Shown here one piece after another: positions 48,889 to 57,455 of a stretch of DNA of 64,000 nucleotides. Made by a program: the position numbers and the translations under genes. The notes below the pieces were generated by a model. It saw only the letters and a list, made by a program, of their open reading frames with translations. It was not told where the DNA came from and ran no database searches. The DNA is from Anaerolineae bacterium (GTDB lineage Bacteria; Chloroflexota; Anaerolineae; Aggregatilineales; J027), in the NCBI GenBank assembly GCA_019913005.1, contig JAIOHL010000328.1, positions 1 to 64,000 on the forward strand, written 5' to 3'. The stretch's first letter is position 1, and each line of letters starts with the position of its first letter.

Positions 48889-50010
48889 ATGCCACAAACA
48901 GATATTATCATTATCGGCGCAGGCCCGGCTGGGTTAACCACCGGCGGCGCATTAAAACACGTTGGGTTGAATCCTGTCTTGTTAGACAAAGATACGGTGA
49001 TCGGCGGCACATGGCAGCGGCGCTATGATCGACTGCATCTGCACAGCGTCCGGCGATTTTCGGGCCTTGCCCACGACCCCCTACCCCGCAACCTGCCCGC
49101 CTATGTTCCCAAAGATCAGTTTGTCGAGTATCTTCAAAATTACGCCAAAAAATTTAATTTAGACATTAAAGGTGGGTGCTCGGTCAAAAAAATCCGTGTC
49201 ACGCCTAATCAGCAGTGGGATATTGAAACCGACGGTGATACATGGCAAAGCAAGGTGGTCATTGTCGCCACCGGACACTATGGCAAACCGTACATTCCCG
49301 ACTGGCCGGGCCAGAACGCATTTGCGGGCAAGCTGATTCACTCGATTGACTACAAAACCGGACGCGAATTCGCAGGTCAGCGCGTTTTAGTGATCGGCAG
49401 CGGTAACAGCGGCTCAGAAATCGCCTGTGATCTGGCTGAACAAGGCGCGGGGTATGTCGCCAACAGTGTTCGAACTCACCCACCTGTTGTACCACGTAAT
49501 TTTATGGGTACACCCGTTCAGGTTTTTGGCATTATGATGAACCCCCTACCACCCAAAATTGCGGACCGAGTGGGCAGTTGGATCGCCAGAATTGCGATGG
49601 GAAATTTAGGGCCATATGGCATGAAACCCGCCGAATGGCAGCCATTTACCGCGCACCGCATCCCGATTATTGATGTCGGTTTTGTCGGCGAACTCAAACG
49701 CGGCAAAATCAACATCCGGCCCGACATTGAACGCTTTACGCCGACGGGGGTTGTTTATGTAGATGGCACAGCCGAGGATTTTGATGTGATTGTGGCAGGG
49801 ACAGGCTTTCATACTGGATTGCCTGATTTGATTGATGTACCCAATGTGTTGGACGAACGCGGCTATCCAGCTTTTCCGTCTGGTCAACCGACGGCCCAGC
49901 CCGGCTTCTATTTTATGGGCTATACCGAAAGTGTGCGGGGGCATCTGTATGAAGCCAATCAAGATTCGCGGCGTCTGGCAGGAATCGTCCAAAAATATCT
50001 AAACGGCTAG
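48889..50010 (+). CDS. Flavin-dependent monooxygenase-like oxidoreductase
   Basis: A 373-residue protein with an FAD-binding motif (IIIGAGPAGLTTGGAL), a GTWQRRYDRLHLHS segment and a second Rossmann motif for NADPH (VLVIGSGNSGSEIACDLAE). The layout, with ATGHYGKPYIP between them, is that of class B flavin monooxygenases (FMO/YUCCA-like), which oxygenate N, S or C atoms of small molecules. The full FMO signature FxGxxxHxxxY/F is not clearly present. An SDR gene follows after six bases and probably works on a related compound. Substrate unknown. Confidence 0.85.
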   Translation: MPQTDIIIIGAGPAGLTTGGALKHVGLNPVLLDKDTVIGGTWQRRYDRLHLHSVRRFSGLAHDPLPRNLPAYVPKDQFVEYLQNYAKKFNLDIKGGCSVKKIRVTPNQQWDIETDGDTWQSKVVIVATGHYGKPYIPDWPGQNAFAGKLIHSIDYKTGREFAGQRVLVIGSGNSGSEIACDLAEQGAGYVANSVRTHPPVVPRNFMGTPVQVFGIMMNPLPPKIADRVGSWIARIAMGNLGPYGMKPAEWQPFTAHRIPIIDVGFVGELKRGKINIRPDIERFTPTGVVYVDGTAEDFDVIVAGTGFHTGLPDLIDVPNVLDERGYPAFPSGQPTAQPGFYFMGYTESVRGHLYEANQDSRRLAGIVQKYLNG

Positions 50011-50016
50011 GTCACT

Positions 50017-50793
50017 ATGGCAGTCTCTATCAACCTCTCCGGCAAAAACTATCTCATCACAGGCGCAGCCAGCGGCATTGGGTTAGCAACAGCCCGGTTG
50101 CTGAAACAGTATGGCGCAACGTTGGTGCTGTGGGATTTTAATGCCGAGGCGGTTGAACAAACCGCCCAAGAATTGCAGTGCTATTTCAAAGTCGTAGATG
50201 TCGCTCAATCTGATGCAGCCCAAGCTGGATTTGCGGAAGCTATTTCGCAAGTTGGCAGACTGGATGGAGTCATTCACTCGGCAGGGATTTTGCGGACTGG
50301 CCCATTTGAATCGCTGGATATTGCTACCCATCAGCGTACCATCGAGATTGACTTATTCGGGGCGGTGGCAGTGGCTTATGCTTCCCTGCCTTATCTCAAA
50401 CAATCGCGGGGATCGTTGATATTTTTGGGGTCGGGGTCGGCCTTTTGGGGTACGGCTGAATTTAACTCCTATGGGGCAGCCAAAGCGGGTGTCTTGAATC
50501 TGGCACAAGCATTACGAACCGAATTAGCCGGAACAGGAGTGCATATCGGCGTGGTCAATCCGCTGTTTGTGGGGTCGCCAATGTTGGATGAAACCAATCG
50601 TCAGGCCAAATATATCCAGCGTTTTGGTATCGTTCATACTCCCGAACAAGTAGCAGAAGCGATTTTGAAAGGCATAGAGAAGCGGCGGTTTATGATCTGG
50701 CCCAGCCCCATCCTCAAAACACGCGGCATGTATTGGGCCACCCACCATCTCCATTTTGCCGCACCGCTGATTATGCGATTGCTGTGGCGTTAA
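50017..50793 (+). CDS. Short-chain dehydrogenase/reductase
   Basis: A 258-residue SDR. The cofactor motif is TGAASGIGLATARLL, the N-A-G equivalent is HSAGILRTG, and the catalytic Ser and Tyr-x-x-x-Lys are present (FLGSGSAFWG, NSYGAAKAGVL). The acidic residue after beta-2 (LWDFNAE) suggests NAD(H). The C-terminal 40 residues, with KRRFMIWPSPILKT, resemble membrane-associated SDRs acting on lipids. It is co-transcribed with the flavin enzyme upstream. Confidence 0.9.
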   Translation: MAVSINLSGKNYLITGAASGIGLATARLLKQYGATLVLWDFNAEAVEQTAQELQCYFKVVDVAQSDAAQAGFAEAISQVGRLDGVIHSAGILRTGPFESLDIATHQRTIEIDLFGAVAVAYASLPYLKQSRGSLIFLGSGSAFWGTAEFNSYGAAKAGVLNLAQALRTELAGTGVHIGVVNPLFVGSPMLDETNRQAKYIQRFGIVHTPEQVAEAILKGIEKRRFMIWPSPILKTRGMYWATHHLHFAAPLIMRLLWR

Positions 50794-50801
50794 TCACCCT
50801 G

Positions 50802-50829
50802 TTGTTTGAGACTGCCCTATCGCTATAAT
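50802..50829 (+). promoter_or_regulatory. rnc promoter
   Basis: TTGTTT (50802-50807), 16 bases, TATAAT (50824-50829); transcription start near 50836. Confidence 0.65.
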
Positions 50830-50872
50830 AGCCCGATGATTTCATGTTACCTCATGGCTGAGATGTCTAGTG

Positions 50873-51631
50873 ATGCTCGAAGCACTTCAAAATCGCCTTG
50901 CTTATCAATTCCAAAACCTTGACCTGTTGGAACAAGCCCTCACCCATCGTTCCTATCTGAATGAAAATCCTGAATACGCGCTAGGACATAATGAGCGCCT
51001 TGAATTTTTGGGTGACTCGGTGATCGGCTTTATCGCAGGGCATTTTCTCTTTAGCAGATTTCCCAGTTTTTCCGAAGGCTATATGACCCGTTTGCGGGCA
51101 GGTCTGGTTCGCACCGAAACCTTAGCCGAATTTGGCAAAATCCTCGAATTGGGCGAGATGCTCAAAATGGCAAAGGGCGAAGTGGATTCAGGCGGGCGAG
51201 CGCGGCGTTCACTCATCTGTGATACGTTTGAGGCGGTGGTCGGCGCGATGTATCTCGATTCTGGTGACATGGGCCTCGAAACCATCCGCAATTTTCTGAT
51301 TCCGCTGTTTGAACCCGTCTTGGACGAAATGCTCCGAAATAAGACGGATACCGACGCCAAGACGTTGTTTCAAGAATGGAGTCAGTCCGAACTGCACCTT
51401 ACGCCCGTCTATCGCACAATTGCAGGCATCGGGCCAGAACATGACCGTTCATATGTGATCGAGGTGATGCTGAACGATGTGCCACTGGGTTGGGGCAATG
51501 GACGCAGCAAACAAGCTGCCGAGCAAGATGCCGCCCGCCAAGCCATGAACCTCGCCCTCTCCGGTGAAATCTACACCTTGCTAGGCTTGCCCCAACCCTC
51601 TAGCGACATTGCAGACCCGCTGCACGACTGA
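50873..51631 (+). CDS. rnc: Ribonuclease III
   Basis: A 252-residue endonuclease for double-stranded RNA (rRNA and mRNA processing). The catalytic domain (about 1-150) shows the signature HNERLEFLGDSVIGF and the later acidic residues (CDTFEAVVGAMYLDSG). The double-stranded RNA-binding domain (about 160-235) ends with KQAAEQDAARQAMNLAL. GTG 50870 or ATG 50873 are adjacent possible starts. Its last 32 bases overlap the end of the gene on the opposite strand. Confidence 0.95.
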   Translation: MLEALQNRLAYQFQNLDLLEQALTHRSYLNENPEYALGHNERLEFLGDSVIGFIAGHFLFSRFPSFSEGYMTRLRAGLVRTETLAEFGKILELGEMLKMAKGEVDSGGRARRSLICDTFEAVVGAMYLDSGDMGLETIRNFLIPLFEPVLDEMLRNKTDTDAKTLFQEWSQSELHLTPVYRTIAGIGPEHDRSYVIEVMLNDVPLGWGNGRSKQAAEQDAARQAMNLALSGEIYTLLGLPQPSSDIADPLHD

Positions 51632-53696
51632 CCTGTACCACCGAGAGCCGATGGTCAGAGGTCACCAAATCTTGGTCAATGCCGACGCCTGCCGGGGTCA
51701 AATTCATCAACCACAGATAATCAAAGCGTGCCGAGACGCCATTGACCAAAAAGACCGTATCTAGGCGTTCTTCTGCCAATCCTACAAACGGGTCTACAAA
51801 AGTTGTACTGGCCCATTTCTGATAGAGGGGCGAATCCATATCGTAGTTAAATGTCCCGCCCAATACAATGCGTTCAGCAAAGGCCGGGCCATGATTGGCG
51901 GCGATTATCTCCTGCATTTCTTCGGTCTGGCGATTTTGATCTTGCAGGCTGTCCGGTAAGGGTTGCCCATTGGCATCAGTGGTGCGATAGCCCAACCAGA
52001 CGTTATAGATATGGAAAGGCGCGGTATCAAGTTCCAATTCGACGTGCATCACGCCCGCCTGTGCGTTTTCACTGGTGAGTTTTTCACCCTCTATATTTTT
52101 CAAGGGAATCCGGCTGAGAATGGCTAACCCACGTAGCGATTCATCTTGTGGGAAATAGGCTGCTTCCATACCCAGTTCACGCGCCAACCATTCTGCTTGA
52201 TCTACCCCATAACTTGACATACGTCCAGTATCTACCTCTTGCAGCAGCACGACATCCGCACCATTTCGTAAAATGGCTTGCTTGACCAGTTCCAAATTTT
52301 CGTCAAACAGCAGGGTATAGCCACTGTGGATATTGAGGCTGGCAAAACGCAGACAGTCCACATTGTCAGGGCGGACGACGGCAGGTTCGGCTGAAATTTG
52401 GAAGCCACCAAATGTCAGCCCAATGACCAGCAAAAAGCTCAAAAAGGATTCCCCCGTGCGACCACCCCGCCACGGAATAACCCGTCGTTCCAGAATCAGT
52501 GGCATCGCCAAGACAATCGCGGCAAATAGGAACAGTTGCAGCCCCATCTCGCGGAAGGCCCGCAGCACATCCCCCAGTTGTTGGAACGGCTCGGCAAAAT
52601 CTCGCACGAAGGCATAGTCATAGGTGAAATAATCACCCGCGCTAAACAATCCAAACATCACCAATGACAGCAGCAGCAAAATGGGAGTCGGATTGGTCAG
52701 CGAGTCTTCATCACGCAGCAGCACCATCCACCACAGCGTCAGTCCGGTGATAAATTGGGCCACGACCAACACCACAAACGCCAATGGGCCGTCAAAACGA
52801 TTGCCAATGACCAGTAAGAAGCCCAACAGCAGTGCCCAAATCCATCCGCGCCATGTCCCATCAAACGAACCCAGAAAATTACGGGCTTGGTCACGGATAA
52901 ATGGAATCAGGGGGGCGGCAGTGGCTAATAACATCCAAGGAACGGCGGTGGCATACCTGACTTCTGACCATCGGGCCACTGTATTTGCCAATCCGAGCAG
53001 GGTCAATTCAAGAAACATAAAACTGCCAAATGCCAGACTGCCCCACCCCGTCAGCCGTCCGCGCTTTTCCGGTTCATAACCGGGCAGGCGGGTGACTTCA
53101 ATTTCGATGAAGGTGGTGTATCCACTCAGGAGCAGCATCCCTACCGCTGCTCCCAAATAAAGCGCCTCCATCGTGACGTTCTGCCCAAAGATGGCGATTT
53201 CAAAATCGGGCAACCATGTCACATCCCGACTGTCATATGCGGCGCGGATGAGTTGATCGAGGGTGAAACCAATCAGCAGCATCGAAGGGAAATGGGTTGG
53301 ACGGCGAGTGATAATCAAGGCCAGATACAATGCACCTGCCCCTACCACTAATGCGGCGGCAAGTGGAGCCGAATCGGGGACTTGCAATGCTAAACTACGC
53401 CCCACTACACAAAACGCCACCGCTAGGGGAATGCTCCAACGGGTACGGGCCAAAACCAGTGCCAATAATGGCGAAAGTAGAGCAATCCCGACTGCCGCAA
53501 TCTCCCGCTGTACTTCAGCAGGAGTGATATATCCCGGCAAATCACGCAAAGGGCTGGTGTTGGCGACCCTGCCCACCAAGTCGGCACTGCTGACATGGGC
53601 GTACAGCGTTCCATACAAAAAGCGAATAGCCTGAATGAGAAATAACCCGATAACGCCCGCTTCTACCGAGCGCAAAAAGTCTCGTCGGAGGTGCAT
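51600..53696 (-). CDS. Polytopic membrane protein with endonuclease/exonuclease/phosphatase domain
   Basis: A 698-residue protein. The first 430 residues hold about a dozen hydrophobic helices. Residues about 445-695 form an endonuclease/exonuclease/phosphatase (EEP) domain: LRFASLNIHSG, the Mg-binding Glu in VLLQEVDTG, ARFDYLWLMN and the final TSDHRLSVV are present. The usual G-D-x-N motif reads GGTFN (613-617), with Thr615 where the conserved Asp is expected, so phosphodiesterase activity is doubtful. The mix of a polytopic membrane part and an exported EEP domain occurs in uncharacterised Chloroflexota-type proteins. Its 3' end overlaps rnc. Confidence 0.8.
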   Translation of the reverse strand: MHLRRDFLRSVEAGVIGLFLIQAIRFLYGTLYAHVSSADLVGRVANTSPLRDLPGYITPAEVQREIAAVGIALLSPLLALVLARTRWSIPLAVAFCVVGRSLALQVPDSAPLAAALVVGAGALYLALIITRRPTHFPSMLLIGFTLDQLIRAAYDSRDVTWLPDFEIAIFGQNVTMEALYLGAAVGMLLLSGYTTFIEIEVTRLPGYEPEKRGRLTGWGSLAFGSFMFLELTLLGLANTVARWSEVRYATAVPWMLLATAAPLIPFIRDQARNFLGSFDGTWRGWIWALLLGFLLVIGNRFDGPLAFVVLVVAQFITGLTLWWMVLLRDEDSLTNPTPILLLLSLVMFGLFSAGDYFTYDYAFVRDFAEPFQQLGDVLRAFREMGLQLFLFAAIVLAMPLILERRVIPWRGGRTGESFLSFLLVIGLTFGGFQISAEPAVVRPDNVDCLRFASLNIHSGYTLLFDENLELVKQAILRNGADVVLLQEVDTGRMSSYGVDQAEWLARELGMEAAYFPQDESLRGLAILSRIPLKNIEGEKLTSENAQAGVMHVELELDTAPFHIYNVWLGYRTTDANGQPLPDSLQDQNRQTEEMQEIIAANHGPAFAERIVLGGTFNYDMDSPLYQKWASTTFVDPFVGLAEERLDTVFLVNGVSARFDYLWLMNLTPAGVGIDQDLVTSDHRLSVVQVSRAAGLQCR

Positions 53697-53824
53697 GAAT
53701 TTTGTTCTCTATTTTGGTGACCGATTTCCAAATTCTACCCACAAATAGGTAGGCACAAATCCCTGATTTTACGCACTCTGACGCAGAACGCCAGTTCAAT
53801 TTGCAGAGATGGGTTTTCTTTCCA

Positions 53825-53853
53825 TTGATACGCCGCTTGGATAGGGTTATAAT
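53825..53853 (+). promoter_or_regulatory. Promoter of the S1-domain gene
   Basis: TTGATA (53825-53830), 17 bases, TATAAT (53848-53853): near-perfect sigma70 promoter, with a leader of about 50 bases ending in AAGGAG nine bases before the ATG. Confidence 0.85.
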
Positions 53854-53908
53854 CGCCTGTCGGTCTGCGGACTAAAACGGAAGCGTATCGCGTTAAGGAG
53901 CAATTATC

Positions 53909-54712
53909 ATGAGCGATGCAACAATGGACACCATGAACGCGGCGGAAAATGCCGAACTCAACAATCCAGTAGTCGAAGATGCAGCGGCGGCAGAAGTCGC
54001 CCCGACCACCCCGGCAGCCCCGGTCAATGGTCGTTCTCTGAGCATCGCCGATTTGAAGCCCAAGATGGAACTCAAGGGCAAGGTTGTGAAAACTGAACTA
54101 TATGGCGCCTTTATAGATATTGGCGTCGGTAAGCCTGCCCTATTGCATATTTCCCAGTTGACCGAACGGCAGCGCGTCAACAATGTGACCGATGTGGTCA
54201 AAGAAGGCGACGGCATCACGGTTTATGTCCTCGACATTGACCGCACCCAAGAGCGGGTCAGCCTTACCCTCATTAAACCCCCCGCTTTTACATGGAACGA
54301 ACTCAAGATTGGCGAGATCGTCAACGGCAAGGTCATCCGTGTCGAAAGCTATGGCGCATTTGTAGATATTGGTGCGGAGCGCCCCGGCCTCGTTCATATT
54401 TCAGAAATGTCAGACGACTTTGTGGGGTCAGCCGAATCGGTGGTGAAGCCCGATCAAGAAGTGCAGGTCAAGATTATCGGCCTCGATAAACGCAAGAAAC
54501 AAATTGACCTCAGCATCCGTGCCGCCGAAATTTCAATGGCCCGTGTTGAGCAAGACGAAGATGATGGCGAAGAATTGACAGCGATGGCGGCTGCATTACG
54601 TAAAGCGATGGGCGGCAGCCTCGACAAAGACAACAAGCGTCGCAAGAAAGAAAAGGCGAATAGTATGCAGGATGACATTTTGAGCCGCACCCTGCAAAAT
54701 CAGCGCCGCTAA
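53909..54712 (+). CDS. RNA-binding protein with two S1 domains
   Basis: A 267-residue protein. After an acidic, Ala-rich N-terminus (1-40) come two S1 (OB-fold) domains (about 50-120 and 131-205), each with the G-x-V-x-x-x-x-x-YGAF(V/I)DIG pattern and a later LLHIS or LVHIS. The tail (215-267) is first acidic and then basic. Short S1 proteins of this kind, annotated as S1-like ribosomal proteins, bind mRNA or ribosomes; full-length ribosomal protein S1 has four to six domains. Its strong promoter and AAGGAG site suggest high expression. Confidence 0.88.
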   Translation: MSDATMDTMNAAENAELNNPVVEDAAAAEVAPTTPAAPVNGRSLSIADLKPKMELKGKVVKTELYGAFIDIGVGKPALLHISQLTERQRVNNVTDVVKEGDGITVYVLDIDRTQERVSLTLIKPPAFTWNELKIGEIVNGKVIRVESYGAFVDIGAERPGLVHISEMSDDFVGSAESVVKPDQEVQVKIIGLDKRKKQIDLSIRAAEISMARVEQDEDDGEELTAMAAALRKAMGGSLDKDNKRRKKEKANSMQDDILSRTLQNQRR

Positions 54713-54720
54713 TCAGATTC

Positions 54721-54757
54721 AAAAACAAAAGGGGCGACTGATTATTCCACCGCCCCT
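54721..54757. terminator. Terminator shared by S1-domain gene and VKOR gene
   Basis: Stem GGGGCG/CGCCCC with a 14-base loop. On the minus strand it is followed by TTTTGTTTTT (strong, for the VKOR gene); on the plus strand by TCTTAC (weak). Confidence 0.8.
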
Positions 54758-54763
54758 CTTACA

Positions 54764-55303
54764 CTATTCGGCGGCTAATTCCTCATCGTCCTCAAACTCA
54801 TCGTCACTGAATGAATTCATAACCCGTGTCAGGGACAAGACAAACAACCCGACCATCAACAGCGCCGAGGCTACACACCACAAGCACCATTTTTCCAGCA
54901 CAAACGCTTCAATATAAGTCAAATACGCCGAATACACCACCCCAAACAAGGTCATAGCAAACAACAGCACACGGCTATATTCTTGCACAAGGCTGACCCG
55001 CCGTTCGAGCAGTAGTATGCCCAGCATCGTGCCATAAGCCGCCAATCCGATGAACGCAACCGGAATGCCCAACATCTCGGAATAGGCGCTTGTCTGCACC
55101 GAATTACAGTCAAATGTGCTGGTCTTGACACAAACAGCCTCTTTGTCGGCGACCTTGACATAGGTCAAATAGAGGCCGATACCTATACCTACAAGCGTCA
55201 TCAAAATCGCAATCCAATACAAATGATTTTGCGATTTTTGGCGGGAGTCGGCTACCGAAGCAGTAGATTGCGACGATGCCGAAGTTGAAATATTTGTAGC
55301 CAT
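54764..55303 (-). CDS. Vitamin K epoxide reductase (VKOR) family protein
   Basis: A 179-residue membrane protein with four to five helices (from about residue 28). The loop cysteines lie in VCVKTSTFDCNSVQTSAYSE and the quinone-reactive pair is CLWC (about 139-142). Bacterial VKOR reoxidises DsbA-type proteins by passing electrons to quinone. Its natural partner here may be the anchored DsbA-like protein at 40483. The acidic C-terminus is probably cytoplasmic. It lies 32 bases downstream of moeA on the same strand, presumably in one transcript. Confidence 0.9.
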   Translation of the reverse strand: MATNISTSASSQSTASVADSRQKSQNHLYWIAILMTLVGIGIGLYLTYVKVADKEAVCVKTSTFDCNSVQTSAYSEMLGIPVAFIGLAAYGTMLGILLLERRVSLVQEYSRVLLFAMTLFGVVYSAYLTYIEAFVLEKWCLWCVASALLMVGLFVLSLTRVMNSFSDDEFEDDEELAAE

Positions 55304-55335
55304 ACGAGTTTTACCTAGTGTTCCTTTCCAATGAA

Positions 55336-56565
55336 TTAATCCTCGAACCTAAAAGGCCGTACCGCAAGGCGATCCCCAATCTTCACCTCATACACGCCCT
55401 CTGGAATAATCAATAAACCATCCGCTTTGACCATTGATGAAATAGCCCCGCTGCTCTGGTTGCCCGTGCTATAGGCCACCAAATCACCATTTTCGCGGGT
55501 CAGACGCACCCGTGCAAACGTCATACGCCCGTCACTGGTCATATGCTCACCCATTGTAGCCATCCGTGTCGGCATTTCCACTGACAAACCTAACATTTTG
55601 CGAATGACCGGACGGGCAAACACATCAAATGTAACCATCGCCGAAACTGGATTACCGGGCAGGCCAAGAAAACAGATGCCTTGAATTTGGCCGAATGTCA
55701 GTGGTTTGCCGGGGCGTAGATTGACCTTCCAAAATTCGACTGATCCCATTTCGTCCAATACGGTTTTGACGACATCAAACGCCCCCACCGAGACCCCCGC
55801 CGAACTTAGAATTAGATTCGCGCCCTGCTCAACGGCCATTGTCAATTTTTCGCGCACCGACTCAGCAGTATCGCGGGCAATGCCTAGCAGGAGCGGTTCA
55901 CCACATGCTTCAGCGATGAGGGCTGGCAGAAAATAGCTATTCATATCACGGATTTTGCCGGGGGTAAGTGGCTCATGGGGCAACACCAACTCATCCCCAT
56001 TGGAAATCACCGCCACTTTGGGCCGTGCCATTACTGCCACCTGCGAGACACCTAATCCCGCCAATATGCCTAAATCAGCAGGCCATAACACCTGCCCTTT
56101 CTCCAAAACCGTTTCGCCACGTTTGATGTCCTCACCAATAGGCCGCACATAGTCGCCCTGTTTGACCCCTTGCACTACTTTTATTGAAGCAGGCATCTCT
56201 GGCGACATTCGGCTCTGATCGGTTTGCTCGACAGGCACCACTGCATCCGCCCCCACAGGCATCGGCGCACCCGTCATAATTCTGGCAGCTTGTCCATGCC
56301 CAACCGTCATTTGGGGTGCTTTGCCCGCCGGAATATCTTCAATCACCTGCAATGTCACTGGATTGGATGTGCTACTCCCTGCAACATCGGCAGCAATAAC
56401 CGCAAACCCATCCATCGAGCTATTATCAAAGGGTGGAAGGTCGTAGGTTGCTTGTACATCCACTGCTAAAACACGACCCAATGTGTTATGCAAGTCAACA
56501 ATTTCGGTATGAAGTGGCTGCACAGTGGCTAGGATACGGCGTAAGGCTTCTTCGACAGCTAACAT
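55336..56565 (-). CDS. moeA: Molybdopterin molybdenumtransferase
   Basis: A 409-residue enzyme that inserts molybdate into adenylylated molybdopterin. Seen: VEEALRRILATV, the LPPFDNSSMDGFAV segment, ARIMTGAPMPVGADAVVPVEQT, the MoaB-like domain (VISNGDELV, DMNSYFLPALIAE, LSSAGVSVGAFDVVK) and the C-terminal domain beginning near CFLGLPGNPVSAMVTF. ATG 56565 has GAGGA seven bases upstream; the ATG two codons earlier is only one base from that site. No other molybdenum-cofactor gene is present in the window. Confidence 0.95.
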   Translation of the reverse strand: MLAVEEALRRILATVQPLHTEIVDLHNTLGRVLAVDVQATYDLPPFDNSSMDGFAVIAADVAGSSTSNPVTLQVIEDIPAGKAPQMTVGHGQAARIMTGAPMPVGADAVVPVEQTDQSRMSPEMPASIKVVQGVKQGDYVRPIGEDIKRGETVLEKGQVLWPADLGILAGLGVSQVAVMARPKVAVISNGDELVLPHEPLTPGKIRDMNSYFLPALIAEACGEPLLLGIARDTAESVREKLTMAVEQGANLILSSAGVSVGAFDVVKTVLDEMGSVEFWKVNLRPGKPLTFGQIQGICFLGLPGNPVSAMVTFDVFARPVIRKMLGLSVEMPTRMATMGEHMTSDGRMTFARVRLTRENGDLVAYSTGNQSSGAISSMVKADGLLIIPEGVYEVKIGDRLAVRPFRFED

Positions 56566-56572
56566 AATCATG

Positions 56573-56577
56573 TCCTC
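56573..56577 (-). promoter_or_regulatory. Ribosome binding site deciding the moeA start
   Basis: GAGGA on the minus strand lies seven bases before ATG 56565 and one base before ATG 56571, which favours the inner start. Confidence 0.65.
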
Positions 56578-56600
56578 AATAACGTTTTATATCTAACCTG

Positions 56601-56629
56601 ACTATAACCCAACGCCTGCCCTACGTCAC
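56601..56629 (-). promoter_or_regulatory. Candidate moeA promoter
   Basis: Minus strand GTGACG (56624-56629), 17 bases, TATAGT (56601-56606). Confidence 0.55.
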
Positions 56630-56760
56630 CATCTGGCTTGCCGAAGTGAATTATTGCAGCGGGAAGAAAAATTTGCGTTACAATGGAACTCAATTACACG
56701 CTTTATGCGTCGTATTCCTTAGTACGACTTGAGCCATTTCATCAACTGAGGTGTGAAAAA

Positions 56761-57420
56761 ATGTCGGAACATTCGGATAAACCGGTTCTGATTATCATGG
56801 AAGGTGAACGCGCTGGTCAACGCTGGACAATCGAAGGGGACACCTTTGTTGTCGGGCGTGGCGGCGAATGTGAATTAGTTTTGCCAGAACGCCAAGTATC
56901 ACGGGAGCATATCCGCATTTACCGCGACGGTAACGAATATTTTCTACAAGATTTGGGCAGTAAAAACGGCACATGGGTCAATGGCGTCGAAATCCCGAAT
57001 CAGACGATTGCCCTACACGATGGCGACGAAATTTCGATTTCCAAAGTGGTGAAGATCACCTTTGTCGGCAGTGAAGCCACCGCGCCAATGGTTTTGAGCA
57101 AGATGGCGGCGCAGGCAGGTCGTTTGCAATTAGATCGTGATTCACGCCGGGTATTTATTAATGAAGAGGAAGTGGATCCCCCTCTCAGCCTACCCCAATA
57201 TCGCCTATTGGAACTCCTATATGATGCGGCAGGGGCGGTTAAGACCCGTGAAGAAGTGGTGTCCTATGTCTGGCCCAATGCGGTTGGTGAAGGGGTCAGC
57301 GAACAAGCCATAGATGCGTTGGTGCGTCGTCTACGTGACCGCCTCAACGAAATTGACCCCGAATATCAATATGTGGTGACGGTGCGTGGACATGGCTTCC
57401 GGCTCGAAAACCCGAATTGA
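56761..57420 (+). CDS. FHA-winged helix transcriptional regulator
   Basis: A 219-residue protein. An FHA domain (about 8-95) has the phosphothreonine-binding residues in VVGRGGECELVLPERQVSREHIRI and LGSKNGTWVNG. A C-terminal OmpR-type winged helix follows (about 120-217), ending with ALVRRLRDRLNEIDPEYQYVVTVRGHGFRL. It should bind DNA under control of a Ser/Thr kinase; compare EmbR of mycobacteria, which has the opposite domain order. ATG 56761 has GAGGTG seven bases upstream; the frame is open 26 codons further but across a likely promoter (TACAAT at 56679). No kinase gene is nearby. The XisI-SUKH gene starts 35 bases downstream. Confidence 0.88.
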   Translation: MSEHSDKPVLIIMEGERAGQRWTIEGDTFVVGRGGECELVLPERQVSREHIRIYRDGNEYFLQDLGSKNGTWVNGVEIPNQTIALHDGDEISISKVVKITFVGSEATAPMVLSKMAAQAGRLQLDRDSRRVFINEEEVDPPLSLPQYRLLELLYDAAGAVKTREEVVSYVWPNAVGEGVSEQAIDALVRRLRDRLNEIDPEYQYVVTVRGHGFRLENPN

Positions 57421-57455
57421 TATTTGTTATCTAAACAAGGGTATAAGGTCGCAAA

